49,399 nucleotides of DNA from Faecalibacterium sp. (GCA_020025825.1 JAHHRL010000013.1:1-49399), one strand, 5' to 3'. Shown: positions 16,901 to 25,638, counted from the stretch's first letter. Numbers and translations are program-made. Notes: generated by a model from the sequence alone, not told the origin.

Positions 16901-17457
16901 ACGGATGGTTCCTCCAATACTTGATTATTCATTTGAGATGTATCTTTCATTTTTGGGGTCGGCACCTGAAATATCGGAGCTGCTGTGTGCTGTACCCGCA
17001 CAGACCAATCATCAATTGCCTTGCTGATTCTATCGCTCAGGCTGTTGCGCTCTTCTACAGGCTCCGGTACGTACACTTCGCTGTGCTGTGCCTGATAGCT
17101 GTCTGCGCCTAAAAGCACCTCCGGGCTTTGGACAAGGAGCTTACCTACCGTGTTGAAGATACCTGTATACCACAGCACGCTGCCAATAACAACAGCTGCC
17201 GCTGCGGTTGCATACCGCCGGGCAGCAGCATCTGCCTGCCGCTTATACACCTTGCGCATAACAGGTAAAGTCTGGTCGGTTTCCGGCTCTTCCAGCACGT
17301 CCCCTGTCAGCAAGGCAGTGTATCTGTCCAGACACGCATCACAAAAGCTAAGGTGCTCGCCTACTTCCAAACGGGAAAGTTCATCCAAACTGCCATCCAC
17401 AAGCCCCATCAGTGCTTTGTCTGTCAGATGACCGTCCGGAGAGAATAATTCTTTCAT
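16897..17457 (-). CDS. Anti-sigma factor with zinc-binding domain
   Basis: Encodes 186 residues. The first half holds the ZAS-type motif VGEHLSFCDACLDRY (His-x3-Cys-x2-Cys at about residues 34-41), which in this family clamps the cognate ECF sigma factor and may bind zinc. A single membrane helix (YATAAAAVVIGSVLWYTGIF, residues about 82-101) is followed by an outer region rich in Pro and Gln. This is the standard layout of a membrane-bound anti-sigma factor. It overlaps both neighbours by four bases, so sigma, anti-sigma and membrane proteins are made together. Confidence 0.85.
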   Translation of the reverse strand: MKELFSPDGHLTDKALMGLVDGSLDELSRLEVGEHLSFCDACLDRYTALLTGDVLEEPETDQTLPVMRKVYKRQADAAARRYATAAAAVVIGSVLWYTGIFNTVGKLLVQSPEVLLGADSYQAQHSEVYVPEPVEERNSLSDRISKAIDDWSVRVQHTAAPIFQVPTPKMKDTSQMNNQVLEEPSV

Positions 17458-17978
17458 GATTCCGTGCTCCTTTCCTTAATTTTTTGTTGCAGCAACTTCC
17501 TTGCTCGCATCAATTGGGTATGCACTGTTTTTCTTGGTCTGTGCAGAGAGGTGGATATTTCCTCCACTGTACAGCCCTGTAAAAAGTACATTTGCGAAAC
17601 CAGTAAATACGGTTCCTTTAGCTTGTCTACCATTTCTCGAATAGCAGCAACCTCGCCTTCGGTTTCTATCAGTTCTTCCGGTCCCGGCGGCGCCGCCGAA
17701 CCAACAACAGGAACTTCAGGCATTTCATCCTCCCCGGGGGTATCCACATGGCGGTTCCATGCGCTGCGCAAATGGTCGGTTGCTTTATTTGTTGCAATAC
17801 GGGTCAGCCACGGCTTGTACTTTTCCGGCGGGCAGGAATCCATATGCGTAAAGGCCGCCAGAAAGGTTTCCTGTGTAAGATCTTCTGCCAATTGATGATC
17901 TCGTACCAGTTGGAAGCAGACAGTGTATACAAGCCGCTGATATTGATCTACGATTTTGGCAAATTGTGCGTTTGTCAC
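17454..17978 (-). CDS. ECF-type RNA polymerase sigma factor
   Basis: Encodes 174 residues. Region 2 is at residues 5-75: YQRLVYTVCFQLVRDHQLAE, then DLTQETFLAAF and ATNKATDHLRS. An acidic Pro-rich linker follows (about 80-105), and region 4 is at about 115-170, with GCTVEEISTSLHRPRKTVHT as the helix-turn-helix. The start is GTG at 17976-17978 with AAGGAGGG upstream. It heads a four-gene operon with overlapping ATGA junctions. ECF genes are often autoregulated; a possible AAC...GTATC pair lies upstream, but I do not regard it as established. Confidence 0.92.
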   Translation of the reverse strand: MTNAQFAKIVDQYQRLVYTVCFQLVRDHQLAEDLTQETFLAAFTHMDSCPPEKYKPWLTRIATNKATDHLRSAWNRHVDTPGEDEMPEVPVVGSAAPPGPEELIETEGEVAAIREMVDKLKEPYLLVSQMYFLQGCTVEEISTSLHRPRKTVHTQLMRARKLLQQKIKERSTES

Positions 17979-18097
17979 GCTGTCGCTTCCCTCCTTTCGG
18001 TGTCCTTCTGTAAACTAAAACGATACACCCTTCCGATTATCTTCAAGTTATTGAAAAATTTTTTTGAAATCGGAAGTCAACTGTCTAATTCTATAAA

Positions 18098-18133
18098 AAA
18101 GCGGTGGCCGAAAGTATTCCGGTCACCGCTTTA
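18098..18133 (-). terminator. Terminator of the pheST operon
   Basis: Arms AAAGCGGTGGCCG and CGGTCACCGCTTT (one G-U pair) around a 9-base loop. On the minus strand it follows pheT and runs into T-rich sequence. Confidence 0.75.
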
Positions 18134-18148
18134 TCATATGCAGCTAAA

Positions 18149-20557
18149 TTAGCGCAGTTCAATATTCAGCTTGAACTTCAAATCCTTCAAAATCTTAGTC
18201 ATTGCACGCTCTACCTGCTCTGCATCCAGTTCCTTGGATGCATCTGCCAAAGTCAGAGCAAACGCCATGCTCTTTTTGCCCTCGCCCAAGTTTGCGCCAC
18301 GGTAAATGTCAAACAGCTTAACTTCCTTTACAAGCGCACTTGCCTTGCAAATAGCCTGCTCGATTTCGCCGCAGCTTACAGCTTCATCACAAACCAATGC
18401 AAGGTCACGCTTAACCGGTGCAAATGCACTGATGGGTGTGCAGTGATAATCCTTGTTGAAGAAGCCGGACAGTGCCTCGTAATCCAGTTCAGCCAGATAG
18501 ATGTTCTGGTTAGACTTCTGGTCCTTAGCAATCTCCAACTCAGCATTGATTTCGTTTGCCAGTTTGCCAAACACACCAATCTTTTTGCCATTGCACAAGA
18601 TTGCTGCGGTCATGCCCGGGTGCAAATAGCAAACCTGGTCACGCTCGTAGGTAAACTTCAGGCGGAAACCTGCTGCCAGCGCTTCCATTGCGCCCTTCAT
18701 GGTAAAGAAATCTTCCTCCGGGCCGTATGCGCCCAAGCACAGGGTCATGTGCTCGTCAGGCTGCTGTGTTAACGGCAGGCTGTGCGGAATATAAATCTTA
18801 GAAAGCTCAAACAGACGGCCTGCGGCATTGCCCTTCTTCAGGTTTTCCACGATGATATTCAGCATGGAAGGTGCCATCATGGTACGCATGATAGACAGAT
18901 GCTCGCTGATGGGGTTCAGGATGCGAATGGCCTGACGCTCGGGTGCATCTGCCGGCACGTGCATCTTATCCAAATCTGCTACAGAGTAGAATGCCATGGT
19001 GGATGCTTCGTAGAAGCCCTGACCTGCCAGCAGACGCTTCACACTCATCTGCTGCTTCTGCTCGGTGTTCAAGCCGCCATTGGTAACAGATGCGCCCTTC
19101 AGGAAGGTAGGCACAATGTGCTCATAACCATACTCACGAATCACTTCCTCTGCCAAATCGGGGAAGTCCTCCACGTCATCACGGTAGCGAGGCACGCTGA
19201 CAGACCAAGTGCCGTTATTATCCACAACCTCAAAGTCCAAACGAGCCAGAATGTCTTTCATAGCCTGTTCGGGCACTTCGATACCCAGCACTGCGTTGAT
19301 GCGTGCAGGCGTTGCAGTAATCACCTTACGCTCCTTGGAAGAACCGTCAGAGCAATCGAAGCAGGTGGTAGTAATATCGCCGCAATTCAACTCCTGAATC
19401 AGGTGCAGCGCACGCTTTAAGCCCAGCTCGGTGCTGTACTGGTCCACGCCCTTTTCGTAGCGAGAAGAAGAATCACTGCTCTGGCCCAATGCACGGCCGG
19501 TCTTACGGACGCTGTCACGTGCAAAGGTTGCGCACTCAAACAGCAACTCAGTCGTATCGTCCTGAATACCACTGTTCAAGCCGCCCATGATACCTGCCAG
19601 TGCAACCGGCTTCTTGGCATCACAAATCACCAGATTGTTTTCGTTCAGCTTAAACTCTTTTTCGTCCAGTGTAACGATGGTTTCGCCGGGTTTTGCACGG
19701 CGCACGCAAATGCTGCGGCCTTCCACATGGTTCAGGTCAAATGCGTGCATAGGCTGGCCGATTTCCATCAGGGTATGGTTGGTAATATCCACCACGTTGT
19801 TGATGCTGCGCAGGCCCATCAAAGCCAGATGGCGCTTCATCCAGCGGGGAGACTCGCCAATGCGGATATTGCGTACAAAGTGTGCCAGATAACGGGGGCA
19901 CAAGTCCTGTGCCTCCACACAAACAGAGATGGAATCATCCGGCTCTGCGGTGCAAGTGTAGTCAATAGCAGGCATCTTCAGGGGCTTATTCAGCAATGCA
20001 GCTACTTCACGTGCCATACCCAGAATGGACTGGCAGTCGGGACGGTTTGCAGTAATAGAAATATCAAAAATGTAGTCATTCAAGCCAACTACATCCTGAA
20101 CAGGTGTGCCGGGGATGGTATCCTTGGGCAAATCCAGCAGACCGTTTACCTCGCTGCCGGGATACAAATCGTCATTTAAGCCCAGCTCGGTGCCGGAGCA
20201 CAGCATACCGTTAGACATAACGCCCTGCAGCTTGCGGCCCTTAATCTTGATGCCGCCGGGCAGCGTAGAGCCGTCCAAAGCAGCCGGGGTATGCATACCT
20301 ACATACACGTTTGAAGCGCCGGTAGAAATCTGGATATCGTGGCCGTACTCGCCGCAATCCACCTTGCAGATGTGCAGATGAGTGCCTTCCTGCGGGACAG
20401 CCTCGGTAACTACACCAACTACAACTTTATCCATACCGTCTGCCATGTGGATTAGCTCTTCCACCTCAAAGCCGCAGGAGAACAAGCGCTCCTCCAGCTC
20501 CTGTGCGGTAATATCAATATCAACGTATTCTTTCAGCCAACTGAATGGTACTTTCAT
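18149..20557 (-). CDS. pheT: Phenylalanine-tRNA ligase beta subunit
   Basis: Encodes 802 residues, the normal bacterial length. With PheS it forms the alpha2-beta2 enzyme that charges tRNA-Phe. The N-terminal MKVPFSWLKEYVDI is typical; an EMAP-like tRNA-binding domain spans about 40-150. The B3/4 editing domain follows (around 210-375, with RYLAHFVRNIRIGESPRW). The B5 domain (about 400-480), the core-like domain, and the C-terminal anticodon-binding FDX-ACB domain (about 705-800, with PVKRDLALV) complete it. GGGAGG precedes the ATG, 15 bases after the pheS stop. It is transcribed with pheS under T-box control. Confidence 0.97.
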   Translation of the reverse strand: MKVPFSWLKEYVDIDITAQELEERLFSCGFEVEELIHMADGMDKVVVGVVTEAVPQEGTHLHICKVDCGEYGHDIQISTGASNVYVGMHTPAALDGSTLPGGIKIKGRKLQGVMSNGMLCSGTELGLNDDLYPGSEVNGLLDLPKDTIPGTPVQDVVGLNDYIFDISITANRPDCQSILGMAREVAALLNKPLKMPAIDYTCTAEPDDSISVCVEAQDLCPRYLAHFVRNIRIGESPRWMKRHLALMGLRSINNVVDITNHTLMEIGQPMHAFDLNHVEGRSICVRRAKPGETIVTLDEKEFKLNENNLVICDAKKPVALAGIMGGLNSGIQDDTTELLFECATFARDSVRKTGRALGQSSDSSSRYEKGVDQYSTELGLKRALHLIQELNCGDITTTCFDCSDGSSKERKVITATPARINAVLGIEVPEQAMKDILARLDFEVVDNNGTWSVSVPRYRDDVEDFPDLAEEVIREYGYEHIVPTFLKGASVTNGGLNTEQKQQMSVKRLLAGQGFYEASTMAFYSVADLDKMHVPADAPERQAIRILNPISEHLSIMRTMMAPSMLNIIVENLKKGNAAGRLFELSKIYIPHSLPLTQQPDEHMTLCLGAYGPEEDFFTMKGAMEALAAGFRLKFTYERDQVCYLHPGMTAAILCNGKKIGVFGKLANEINAELEIAKDQKSNQNIYLAELDYEALSGFFNKDYHCTPISAFAPVKRDLALVCDEAVSCGEIEQAICKASALVKEVKLFDIYRGANLGEGKKSMAFALTLADASKELDAEQVERAMTKILKDLKFKLNIELR

Positions 20558-20572
20558 GTTCGTAATCCTCCC

Positions 20573-21595
20573 TTATTCCTGGAACTGCTTGAGGAACCGC
20601 AGGTCGTTTTCGAACAGCAGGCCCATATTGTTGATACCGTACTTCAGCATAGCGATACGCTCAATGCCGATACCAAAAGCGATGCCGGAGTATTCGTCCG
20701 GGTCCACATTACAATTTTGCAGCACCTTGCGGTTTACAACGCCGCCGCCCAAAACTTCAATCCAACCGGTGCCCTTGCACAGGCTGCAGCCCTTGCCGCC
20801 GCACTCAAAGCAGCTAACGTCAACCTCAACACTGGGCTCGGTAAACGGGAAGAACGAGGGGCGCAGACGGGTGCGCACTTCCGGTCCAAACAGGTTGCGA
20901 ACCAGCTCGTCCAGCATACCCTGCAGGTCACACAGGGTAATGTTTTTATCTACAACCAAGCCTTCCATCTGATGGAACATGGGGCTGTGGGTTGCGTCAG
21001 AGTCAGAGCGGAATACACGGCCGGGAATCAGCACCTTCAGCGGCAGGGGCTTCTCGTCCATAAAGCGAATCTGGCCGCCGGAGGTCTGGGTACGCAGCAA
21101 CAGCTCGTCGCTCAGATAGAAGGTATCCTGCATATCACGTGCAGGGTGATCCTTGGGCACGTTCAAACGGGTAAAGTTATGGTCGTCATCTTCGATTTCC
21201 GGAGAATCATACACTTCAAAGCCCATACCGGCAAAAACATCGATAATCTGGTTTTTGACCAGCGTAATGGGGTGCAAAGCACCCACGCTGCGGGTCTTTG
21301 CAGGCAGCGTAATGTCTACAGCCTCTGCTGCGTTGCGTGCAGCCATTGCCTCAGACTCAATACGCAGGGCCGCTGCGTCATACTGTGCCTGAACCTGTGC
21401 CTTAAAGGTATTTACAATTTTACCTGCCGCAGGACGCTCCTCCGGGGCTACATTGCGCATCTGCTTCATTAAAGAAGGCACCTTGCCGTTCTTGCTCAGA
21501 TATTCCTGCCAGAAAGCGCTTAGCGTTTCCTTATTATTGACCTTTTCCAGATCGGCCTGAACCTGAACAGCCAGTTGGTCGATGATTTTTTGCAT
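20573..21595 (-). CDS. pheS: Phenylalanine-tRNA ligase alpha subunit
   Basis: Encodes 340 residues. It carries the catalytic site for phenylalanine activation. The N-terminal coiled-coil (about 1-85) binds tRNA. Class II motif 2 lies around FHQMEGLVVD and motif 3 in GIGIERIAMLKYGI. A four-Cys insertion, CFECGGKGCSLCKGTG, known from Firmicutes PheS, probably binds zinc. AAAGGAG lies upstream of the ATG at 21595. It is first in the operon behind a T-box leader. Confidence 0.97.
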   Translation of the reverse strand: MQKIIDQLAVQVQADLEKVNNKETLSAFWQEYLSKNGKVPSLMKQMRNVAPEERPAAGKIVNTFKAQVQAQYDAAALRIESEAMAARNAAEAVDITLPAKTRSVGALHPITLVKNQIIDVFAGMGFEVYDSPEIEDDDHNFTRLNVPKDHPARDMQDTFYLSDELLLRTQTSGGQIRFMDEKPLPLKVLIPGRVFRSDSDATHSPMFHQMEGLVVDKNITLCDLQGMLDELVRNLFGPEVRTRLRPSFFPFTEPSVEVDVSCFECGGKGCSLCKGTGWIEVLGGGVVNRKVLQNCNVDPDEYSGIAFGIGIERIAMLKYGINNMGLLFENDLRFLKQFQE

Positions 21596-21630
21596 TTGTA
21601 TTGCTCCTTTCTAAATCGCGCAGAAAAGAA

Positions 21631-21893
21631 AAAAGGCTCCGTCCCTACAAAAAGGGACGAAGCCTTGAAAAACTTTACTCCGCGGTACCACCCGACTTTT
21701 ACCTATACCATAATAGGTAACACTTACAGCCTTTAACGGCGCTGCCCGTCCTGCACTACTAGGCACTTGCCGTTGGCACAGACCGCTCAGGAGCGAACTT
21801 CGGCACAGCTGCCATCAAGGAACCTTTCAGCCGGTGAGTTCCTTCTCTTTGCCAAGCCTGCGATGCTTACTTTCTCCGTCTTTGCGTTTTCGA
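21631..21893 (-). promoter_or_regulatory. T-box riboswitch of pheST
   Basis: The minus strand carries the invariant T-box sequence TGGTACCGCGG (21680-21690), which pairs with the uncharged tRNA end, followed by a terminator with GGCT...GTCCC arms and a T-run (21631-21666). Upstream lie stem I elements (AGAGAAGGAACTCACCGG) and GAAGTTCGCTC, whose TTC (21795-21797) is a good candidate for the Phe specifier codon. Low charged tRNA-Phe should allow read-through into pheS. Confidence 0.93.
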
Positions 21894-21912
21894 TTTAATT
21901 TATAACGATAAT

Positions 21913-21941
21913 ATGGTATCACATCGTAAACAGATTGACAA
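21913..21941 (-). promoter_or_regulatory. pheST promoter
   Basis: Minus-strand -35 TTGTCA (21936-21941), 17-base spacer, -10 TACCAT (21913-21918), just upstream of the T-box leader. Confidence 0.65.
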
Positions 21942-21965
21942 GCTTTTTCGCACCCGAAAGGCAGA

Positions 21966-21994
21966 TTGCACAAATGTCATTTGTATGTTATAAT
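21966..21994 (+). promoter_or_regulatory. Upstream promoter facing the PTS cluster
   Basis: -35 TTGCAC (21966-21971), 17-base spacer, -10 TATAAT (21989-21994). About 150 bases without a convincing gene separate it from the second promoter at 22143. Confidence 0.5.
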
Positions 21995-22142
21995 TTAAGC
22001 CATACAAAAGGCACAGTTTTCCTCGATTTCAGGATGCTTCTATGTTATAGATTTTGTATCCTTGTGTTCTTATCATTTCGCACAAAAATTGCACATTTTA
22101 TTAAACGAAGCGCCAAAAAGTATCTATTATAGCCAAAATCAA

Positions 22143-22171
22143 TTGACAATTTGTACCACGGACGGTATGCT
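22143..22171 (+). promoter_or_regulatory. Promoter of the licT-PTS operon
   Basis: -35 TTGACA (22143-22148), 17-base spacer, -10 TATGCT (22166-22171). The transcript would start just before the RAT element. Confidence 0.75.
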
Positions 22172-22186
22172 TATCACGACAAAAGA

Positions 22187-22275
22187 TTGGATTGTTACTG
22201 TGCGGCAGGCAAAACCAGATTTTGCGAAAGGATACCCGTGTATACGGTTGTCTTTTCGTGAGGTCTGGTTTTTTT
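22187..22275 (+). promoter_or_regulatory. RAT antiterminator overlapping a leader terminator
   Basis: 22187-22217 closely resembles the ribonucleic antiterminator bound by LicT/SacY proteins, with GGATTGTTACTG and GGCAGGCAAAACC halves. Its right end overlaps the left arm of a terminator: AAACCAGA (22212-22219) pairs with TCTGGTTT (22264-22271), followed by a T-run to 22275. When active regulator holds the RAT fold, the terminator cannot form. The regulator gene follows directly, so it controls itself. Confidence 0.9.
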
Positions 22276-22294
22276 GTTTCCGGGAGGATGCCAC

Positions 22295-23128
22295 ATGCTG
22301 GTTGCTAAAACGATCAATAATAATATTGTAAGCTGCTTGGATGATGCCGGGCACGAGCTTATCATGATGGGACGTGGTCTGGGCTTTCAATGTAAGCCGG
22401 GGACGCCCATTCGACAAGAACTTGTGGAAAAGGTTTTTCATCTGGAAGACCCGCAGGAGGTTGACCGCTTTAAGGCTCTGGTTCGCAATCTTCCGCCGGA
22501 ATATTTGCAGTTATGCACACAAATTATTGATTATGCCAGCGAGGTTTTGAACGTACGCTTGCAAGAAAGTGTATACCTCACGCTGACTGACCATGTTTGC
22601 TTTGCGATTCAGCGTCAGCAGCAGGGCATTAGTTTTCACAATGTTTTAGAGCACGAAGTTCGTATTTTTTACCCGCAGGAATACGCCATCGGGCGCCATG
22701 CGCTTGCGTTGATTCGGGACGAACTGGGTGTTGCCCTCCCTGAGGACGAAGCTGCAAGCATTGCTTTGCACCTTGTCAACGCAGAGTGGGACGGCTGTTT
22801 GCAAGATACCTTGCGCAGCACGCAGACCCTGCACGACATCTTGGATTTACTCAGCAAACATCCTAAACTGCATCTCCAACCGGATGACCCCTATTACGAC
22901 GAGCTGGTTGTGCTGCTTAAATTTTTAATGCAGCGCTGTTTCGCCGATATGGATGTTCCGGTTCCTGACAAGACATTCATCCAGATGGTTCAGCAGAATT
23001 GCACACTATCCTACGAGATTGCACAAACCATCATTCGACAACTAGAAAAACTGTGCGGCCACTCCATTTCTGATGAAGAAACCGCTTATCTGGCGATACA
23101 TATTCGCCGTGTAATCCATTCAAAATAA
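22295..23128 (+). CDS. licT: BglG/LicT-family transcription antiterminator
   Basis: Encodes 277 residues from ATG 22295, which follows GGGAGG; a TTG seven codons earlier is rejected because it lies in the leader. Residues 1-56 are the RNA-binding CAT domain (MLVAKTINNNIVSCLDDAGH). PRD1 (about 65-165) has LTDHVCFAI and GRHALALI with conserved His; PRD2 (about 170-277) has LSYEIAQTI and ETAYLAIHIRRV. PTS proteins phosphorylate these His residues and so set antitermination activity. It is first in an operon with IIA, enzyme I, HPr and IICB, which suggests control by the glucose/GlcNAc-type PTS. Confidence 0.93.
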   Translation: MLVAKTINNNIVSCLDDAGHELIMMGRGLGFQCKPGTPIRQELVEKVFHLEDPQEVDRFKALVRNLPPEYLQLCTQIIDYASEVLNVRLQESVYLTLTDHVCFAIQRQQQGISFHNVLEHEVRIFYPQEYAIGRHALALIRDELGVALPEDEAASIALHLVNAEWDGCLQDTLRSTQTLHDILDLLSKHPKLHLQPDDPYYDELVVLLKFLMQRCFADMDVPVPDKTFIQMVQQNCTLSYEIAQTIIRQLEKLCGHSISDEETAYLAIHIRRVIHSK

Positions 23129-23155
23129 GGTACACAAAAGAAAGTAGGTATGACT

Positions 23156-23641
23156 ATGGGTATTTTTGGCAAGATGTTTGGTAAGCCTGAACTGGAAATC
23201 GGCGCACCTGTTGCAGGTGAGGCTGTTGCAATTCAGGAAGTTAGCGACCCCACTTTCGGTGAGGAAATCATGGGCAAGGGTATTGCAATCCGCCCCACCG
23301 GCAATCAGGTTTTCGCTCCTTGTGACTGCACTGTGGATTTGGCTTTTGATACCGGCCACGCTGTCAGCCTGGTTGCTGATTTTGGCGCCGAAATTCTGAT
23401 TCACGTTGGTCTGGAAACTGTTAGCCTGAAGGGCGAGCATTTCTCCGTTAAGGTTAAGAACGGCGACAAGGTGAAAAAAGGCGATTTGCTGATTGAGTTC
23501 GACCGTGAGGCAATCGCAGCAAAGGGCTTTGATACCATTACTCCTGTTGTTATCTGCAACAGCAGCGACTACACTACATTCAATACTTATGTCGGTCAGG
23601 CTGTAAATCCCGGCGACAAAGTTATCGGTTTGAAAAAATAA
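23156..23641 (+). CDS. PTS glucose-family IIA component
   Basis: Encodes about 161 residues, a stand-alone IIA of the glucose family. It takes phosphate from HPr and passes it to the IIB domain. The body has the Glc-IIA beta-sandwich with FAPCDCTVDL, and the active His lies in AEILIHVGLETVSLKG. The N-terminal amphipathic segment MGIFGKMFGKPELE is followed by PVAGEAVAI. The ATG at 23156 has better spacing to AGTAGG than the one two codons upstream. It fits the IICB protein at 25639, which has no IIA of its own. Confidence 0.92.
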   Translation: MGIFGKMFGKPELEIGAPVAGEAVAIQEVSDPTFGEEIMGKGIAIRPTGNQVFAPCDCTVDLAFDTGHAVSLVADFGAEILIHVGLETVSLKGEHFSVKVKNGDKVKKGDLLIEFDREAIAAKGFDTITPVVICNSSDYTTFNTYVGQAVNPGDKVIGLKK

Positions 23642-23674
23642 CGCATCCATCTCCATTTAGAAAGGACTATCACT

Positions 23675-25291
23675 ATGAAACAGGGTACCGGGCGTCCCGC
23701 CTATTCCGGCGTAGCCATTGGGCCGGCATACGTTTATCACAAAGAATCCAACCAGCTGCCCGCCTCTTGCGGTGATCCCGCAGTGGAACAGCAGAAGTTC
23801 GATCAGGCTTGTCAAACAGCTTGTGATCAGCTGGGTGCTTTGGCAGAAAAAACACGTCAGGAATTGGGTGACGAACAAGCCCAAATCATGGAAGTACAAC
23901 AAATGATGCTGTCCGACCTTGACTTTTTGGACAGCGTTGCGGATATGATTCGTGCCGGCGCCAGTGCTGCACAGGCTGCACAGGAAAGCGGCGACTCCTT
24001 TAGCGCAGCATTTGCCGCTATGGATGACGAATATATGAAGGCACGCAGCGTGGACATCAAAGATGCTTCTCAGCGTGTTGTTACAATTTTGTGTGGCGGA
24101 AAAACCGGTTTTTCCATGCAAGAGCCCGGTATCTTAGTAGCAGACGACCTGACTCCCAGCGAAACGGTTCAGTTGCCTAAGGATAAAATCCTGGCATTTG
24201 TCACTCGTCAGGGTTCTTCCAACAGCCATACCGCCATCTTGGCCCGTATTATGAACATTCCCTCTCTGGTACAAACCCAGATTACTCTGGACGATTCCAT
24301 TGACGGCAAGATGATGATTGTAGACGGCTTTGAGGGACACTATTATATCGACCCCGATTCGGAAACCATGACCAATATGCTGGCAAAACAAAAATCTGCC
24401 AGCGCATATCGTCAGGCTCTGGAGCAGTTCCGTGGTAAGGAGAGCATCACCAAGGCCGACCGTAAAGTAAATGTTTACGCCAATATCGGCAACCCGGAAG
24501 ATGCAAAAATTGCTATGAGCGGCGATGCTGAGGGCATCGGCCTGATGCGCAGCGAATTTTTGTACTTGGGCCGTGAAACCTTCCCCACTGAAGAGGAACT
24601 GTTTGCTGCGTATAAATCTGTAGTAGAAACTATGGACGGCCGCCGTGTTGTTATCCGTACTTTGGATATTGGTGCCGACAAGCAGGTTGACTACTTTGGT
24701 TTGGAAAAAGAAGAAAACCCCGCACTGGGCTATCGTGGTATCCGCATTTGTCTGACAAGGGAGGACATCTTCCGCCCCCAGATGCGTGCAATCTACCGTG
24801 CAAGTGCTTTTGGTCCCGTCAGCGTCATGTTCCCCATGATTACATCTGTATGGGAAGTACGCAAAATCAAAGAGTTCTGCGCACAAATCCGCAGTGAACT
24901 TACCGCCGAAGGCATCGCTATCGGCGAGGTGGAACTGGGCATCATGGTGGAAACACCTGCTGCTGCAGTTATCAGCGATGTTCTGGCAAAGGAAGTGGAC
25001 TTCTTTAGTGTTGGCACCAACGACCTGACCCAGTACACACTGGCTATTGACCGCCAGAATGCTAAGCTGGATGATTTTTACGACGCACATCACCCTGCTG
25101 TTTTAGCATTGATGGCAATGGTTGCCAAAAACGCACACGCCGCCGGTATCTGGTGCGGCATTTGCGGCGAACTTGGCGCCGACCTTTCCCTTACGGAAGA
25201 ATTTATCCGTATGGGCTATGACGAACTTTCCGTATCTCCCGGCCGTGTGCTGGAGCTGCGAAAGAAAATCTGCGAAAGTGAGGAATCTTAA
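23675..25291 (+). CDS. ptsI: PTS enzyme I (phosphoenolpyruvate-protein phosphotransferase)
   Basis: Encodes 538 residues. It takes phosphate from PEP and gives it to HPr, the first step of all PTS transport. The N-terminal HPr-binding helical region (about 30-140) precedes the phospho-His domain; the active His is residue 185 in QGSSNSHTAILAR, a clostridial variant of the usual GGRTSH. The C-terminal PEP-binding barrel contains EGIGLMRSEFLYLGR, GYRGIRICL and the conserved Cys in WCGICGELGAD. GAAAGGA lies upstream. The HPr gene follows after two bases, the reverse of the common ptsH-ptsI order. Confidence 0.97.
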   Translation: MKQGTGRPAYSGVAIGPAYVYHKESNQLPASCGDPAVEQQKFDQACQTACDQLGALAEKTRQELGDEQAQIMEVQQMMLSDLDFLDSVADMIRAGASAAQAAQESGDSFSAAFAAMDDEYMKARSVDIKDASQRVVTILCGGKTGFSMQEPGILVADDLTPSETVQLPKDKILAFVTRQGSSNSHTAILARIMNIPSLVQTQITLDDSIDGKMMIVDGFEGHYYIDPDSETMTNMLAKQKSASAYRQALEQFRGKESITKADRKVNVYANIGNPEDAKIAMSGDAEGIGLMRSEFLYLGRETFPTEEELFAAYKSVVETMDGRRVVIRTLDIGADKQVDYFGLEKEENPALGYRGIRICLTREDIFRPQMRAIYRASAFGPVSVMFPMITSVWEVRKIKEFCAQIRSELTAEGIAIGEVELGIMVETPAAAVISDVLAKEVDFFSVGTNDLTQYTLAIDRQNAKLDDFYDAHHPAVLALMAMVAKNAHAAGIWCGICGELGADLSLTEEFIRMGYDELSVSPGRVLELRKKICESEES

Positions 25292-25293
25292 CT

Positions 25294-25551
25294 ATGCAAC
25301 AGTTCACTTACACTATTCAGGACCCCATGGGCTTGCACGCACGTCCCGCCGGCTTGCTGGCTAAGGCTGCTGCTGCTTGCGCTTGCGATGTAAAGCTGAC
25401 CGTCAACGGCACTACCGTAGACGCTAAGCGCATCATGGGTATTATGCGTCTGGCTGCTAAGCAGGGCATGGAAATGACCATTGCTTGTGAGGGTGCTGAC
25501 GAAGAAAAGGCTGCAGCTGATTTGCAGGCATTTGTTGCTGCAAACCTGTAA
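25294..25551 (+). CDS. ptsH: HPr phosphocarrier protein with Arg in place of Ser46
   Basis: Encodes 85 residues. It carries phosphate from enzyme I to IIA proteins through His15, intact in MGLHARPAG. In Firmicutes Ser46 in K-S-I-M-G is normally phosphorylated by HPr kinase to drive CcpA catabolite repression. Here the segment reads VDAKRIMGIM, with Arg at position 46 (codon CGC, 25429-25431). The phosphate-transfer role should be intact, while the regulatory site is absent. The surface is also Ala- and Cys-rich (KAAAACACDVK). Transcribed with ptsI, it is likely the main HPr for this PTS, although another copy elsewhere is possible. Confidence 0.95.
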   Translation: MQQFTYTIQDPMGLHARPAGLLAKAAAACACDVKLTVNGTTVDAKRIMGIMRLAAKQGMEMTIACEGADEEKAAADLQAFVAANL

Positions 25552-25575
25552 GCTTTACACCATACTGGTGGCCAT

Positions 25576-25604
25576 CTGACCGTTGTGGGCCGACGGTCTA
25601 TAAT
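25576..25604 (+). promoter_or_regulatory. Internal promoter of the IICB gene with inverted repeat
   Basis: -35 CTGACC (25576-25581), 17-base spacer, -10 TATAAT (25599-25604). The spacer region holds the inverted repeat GACCGT (25578-25583) / ACGGTC (25593-25598), positioned as an operator would be. It may let the sugar-specific component be controlled apart from the general PTS genes. Confidence 0.5.
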
Positions 25605-25638
25605 AAAGGCAAAGAGAGAATTAAGGAGGATCATTCTT

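Noticed and set aside
21935..22132. 65-codon plus-strand frame before the PTS leader
   Set aside because: It covers promoter elements for pheST and the PTS operon and has no ribosome site or recognisable content.
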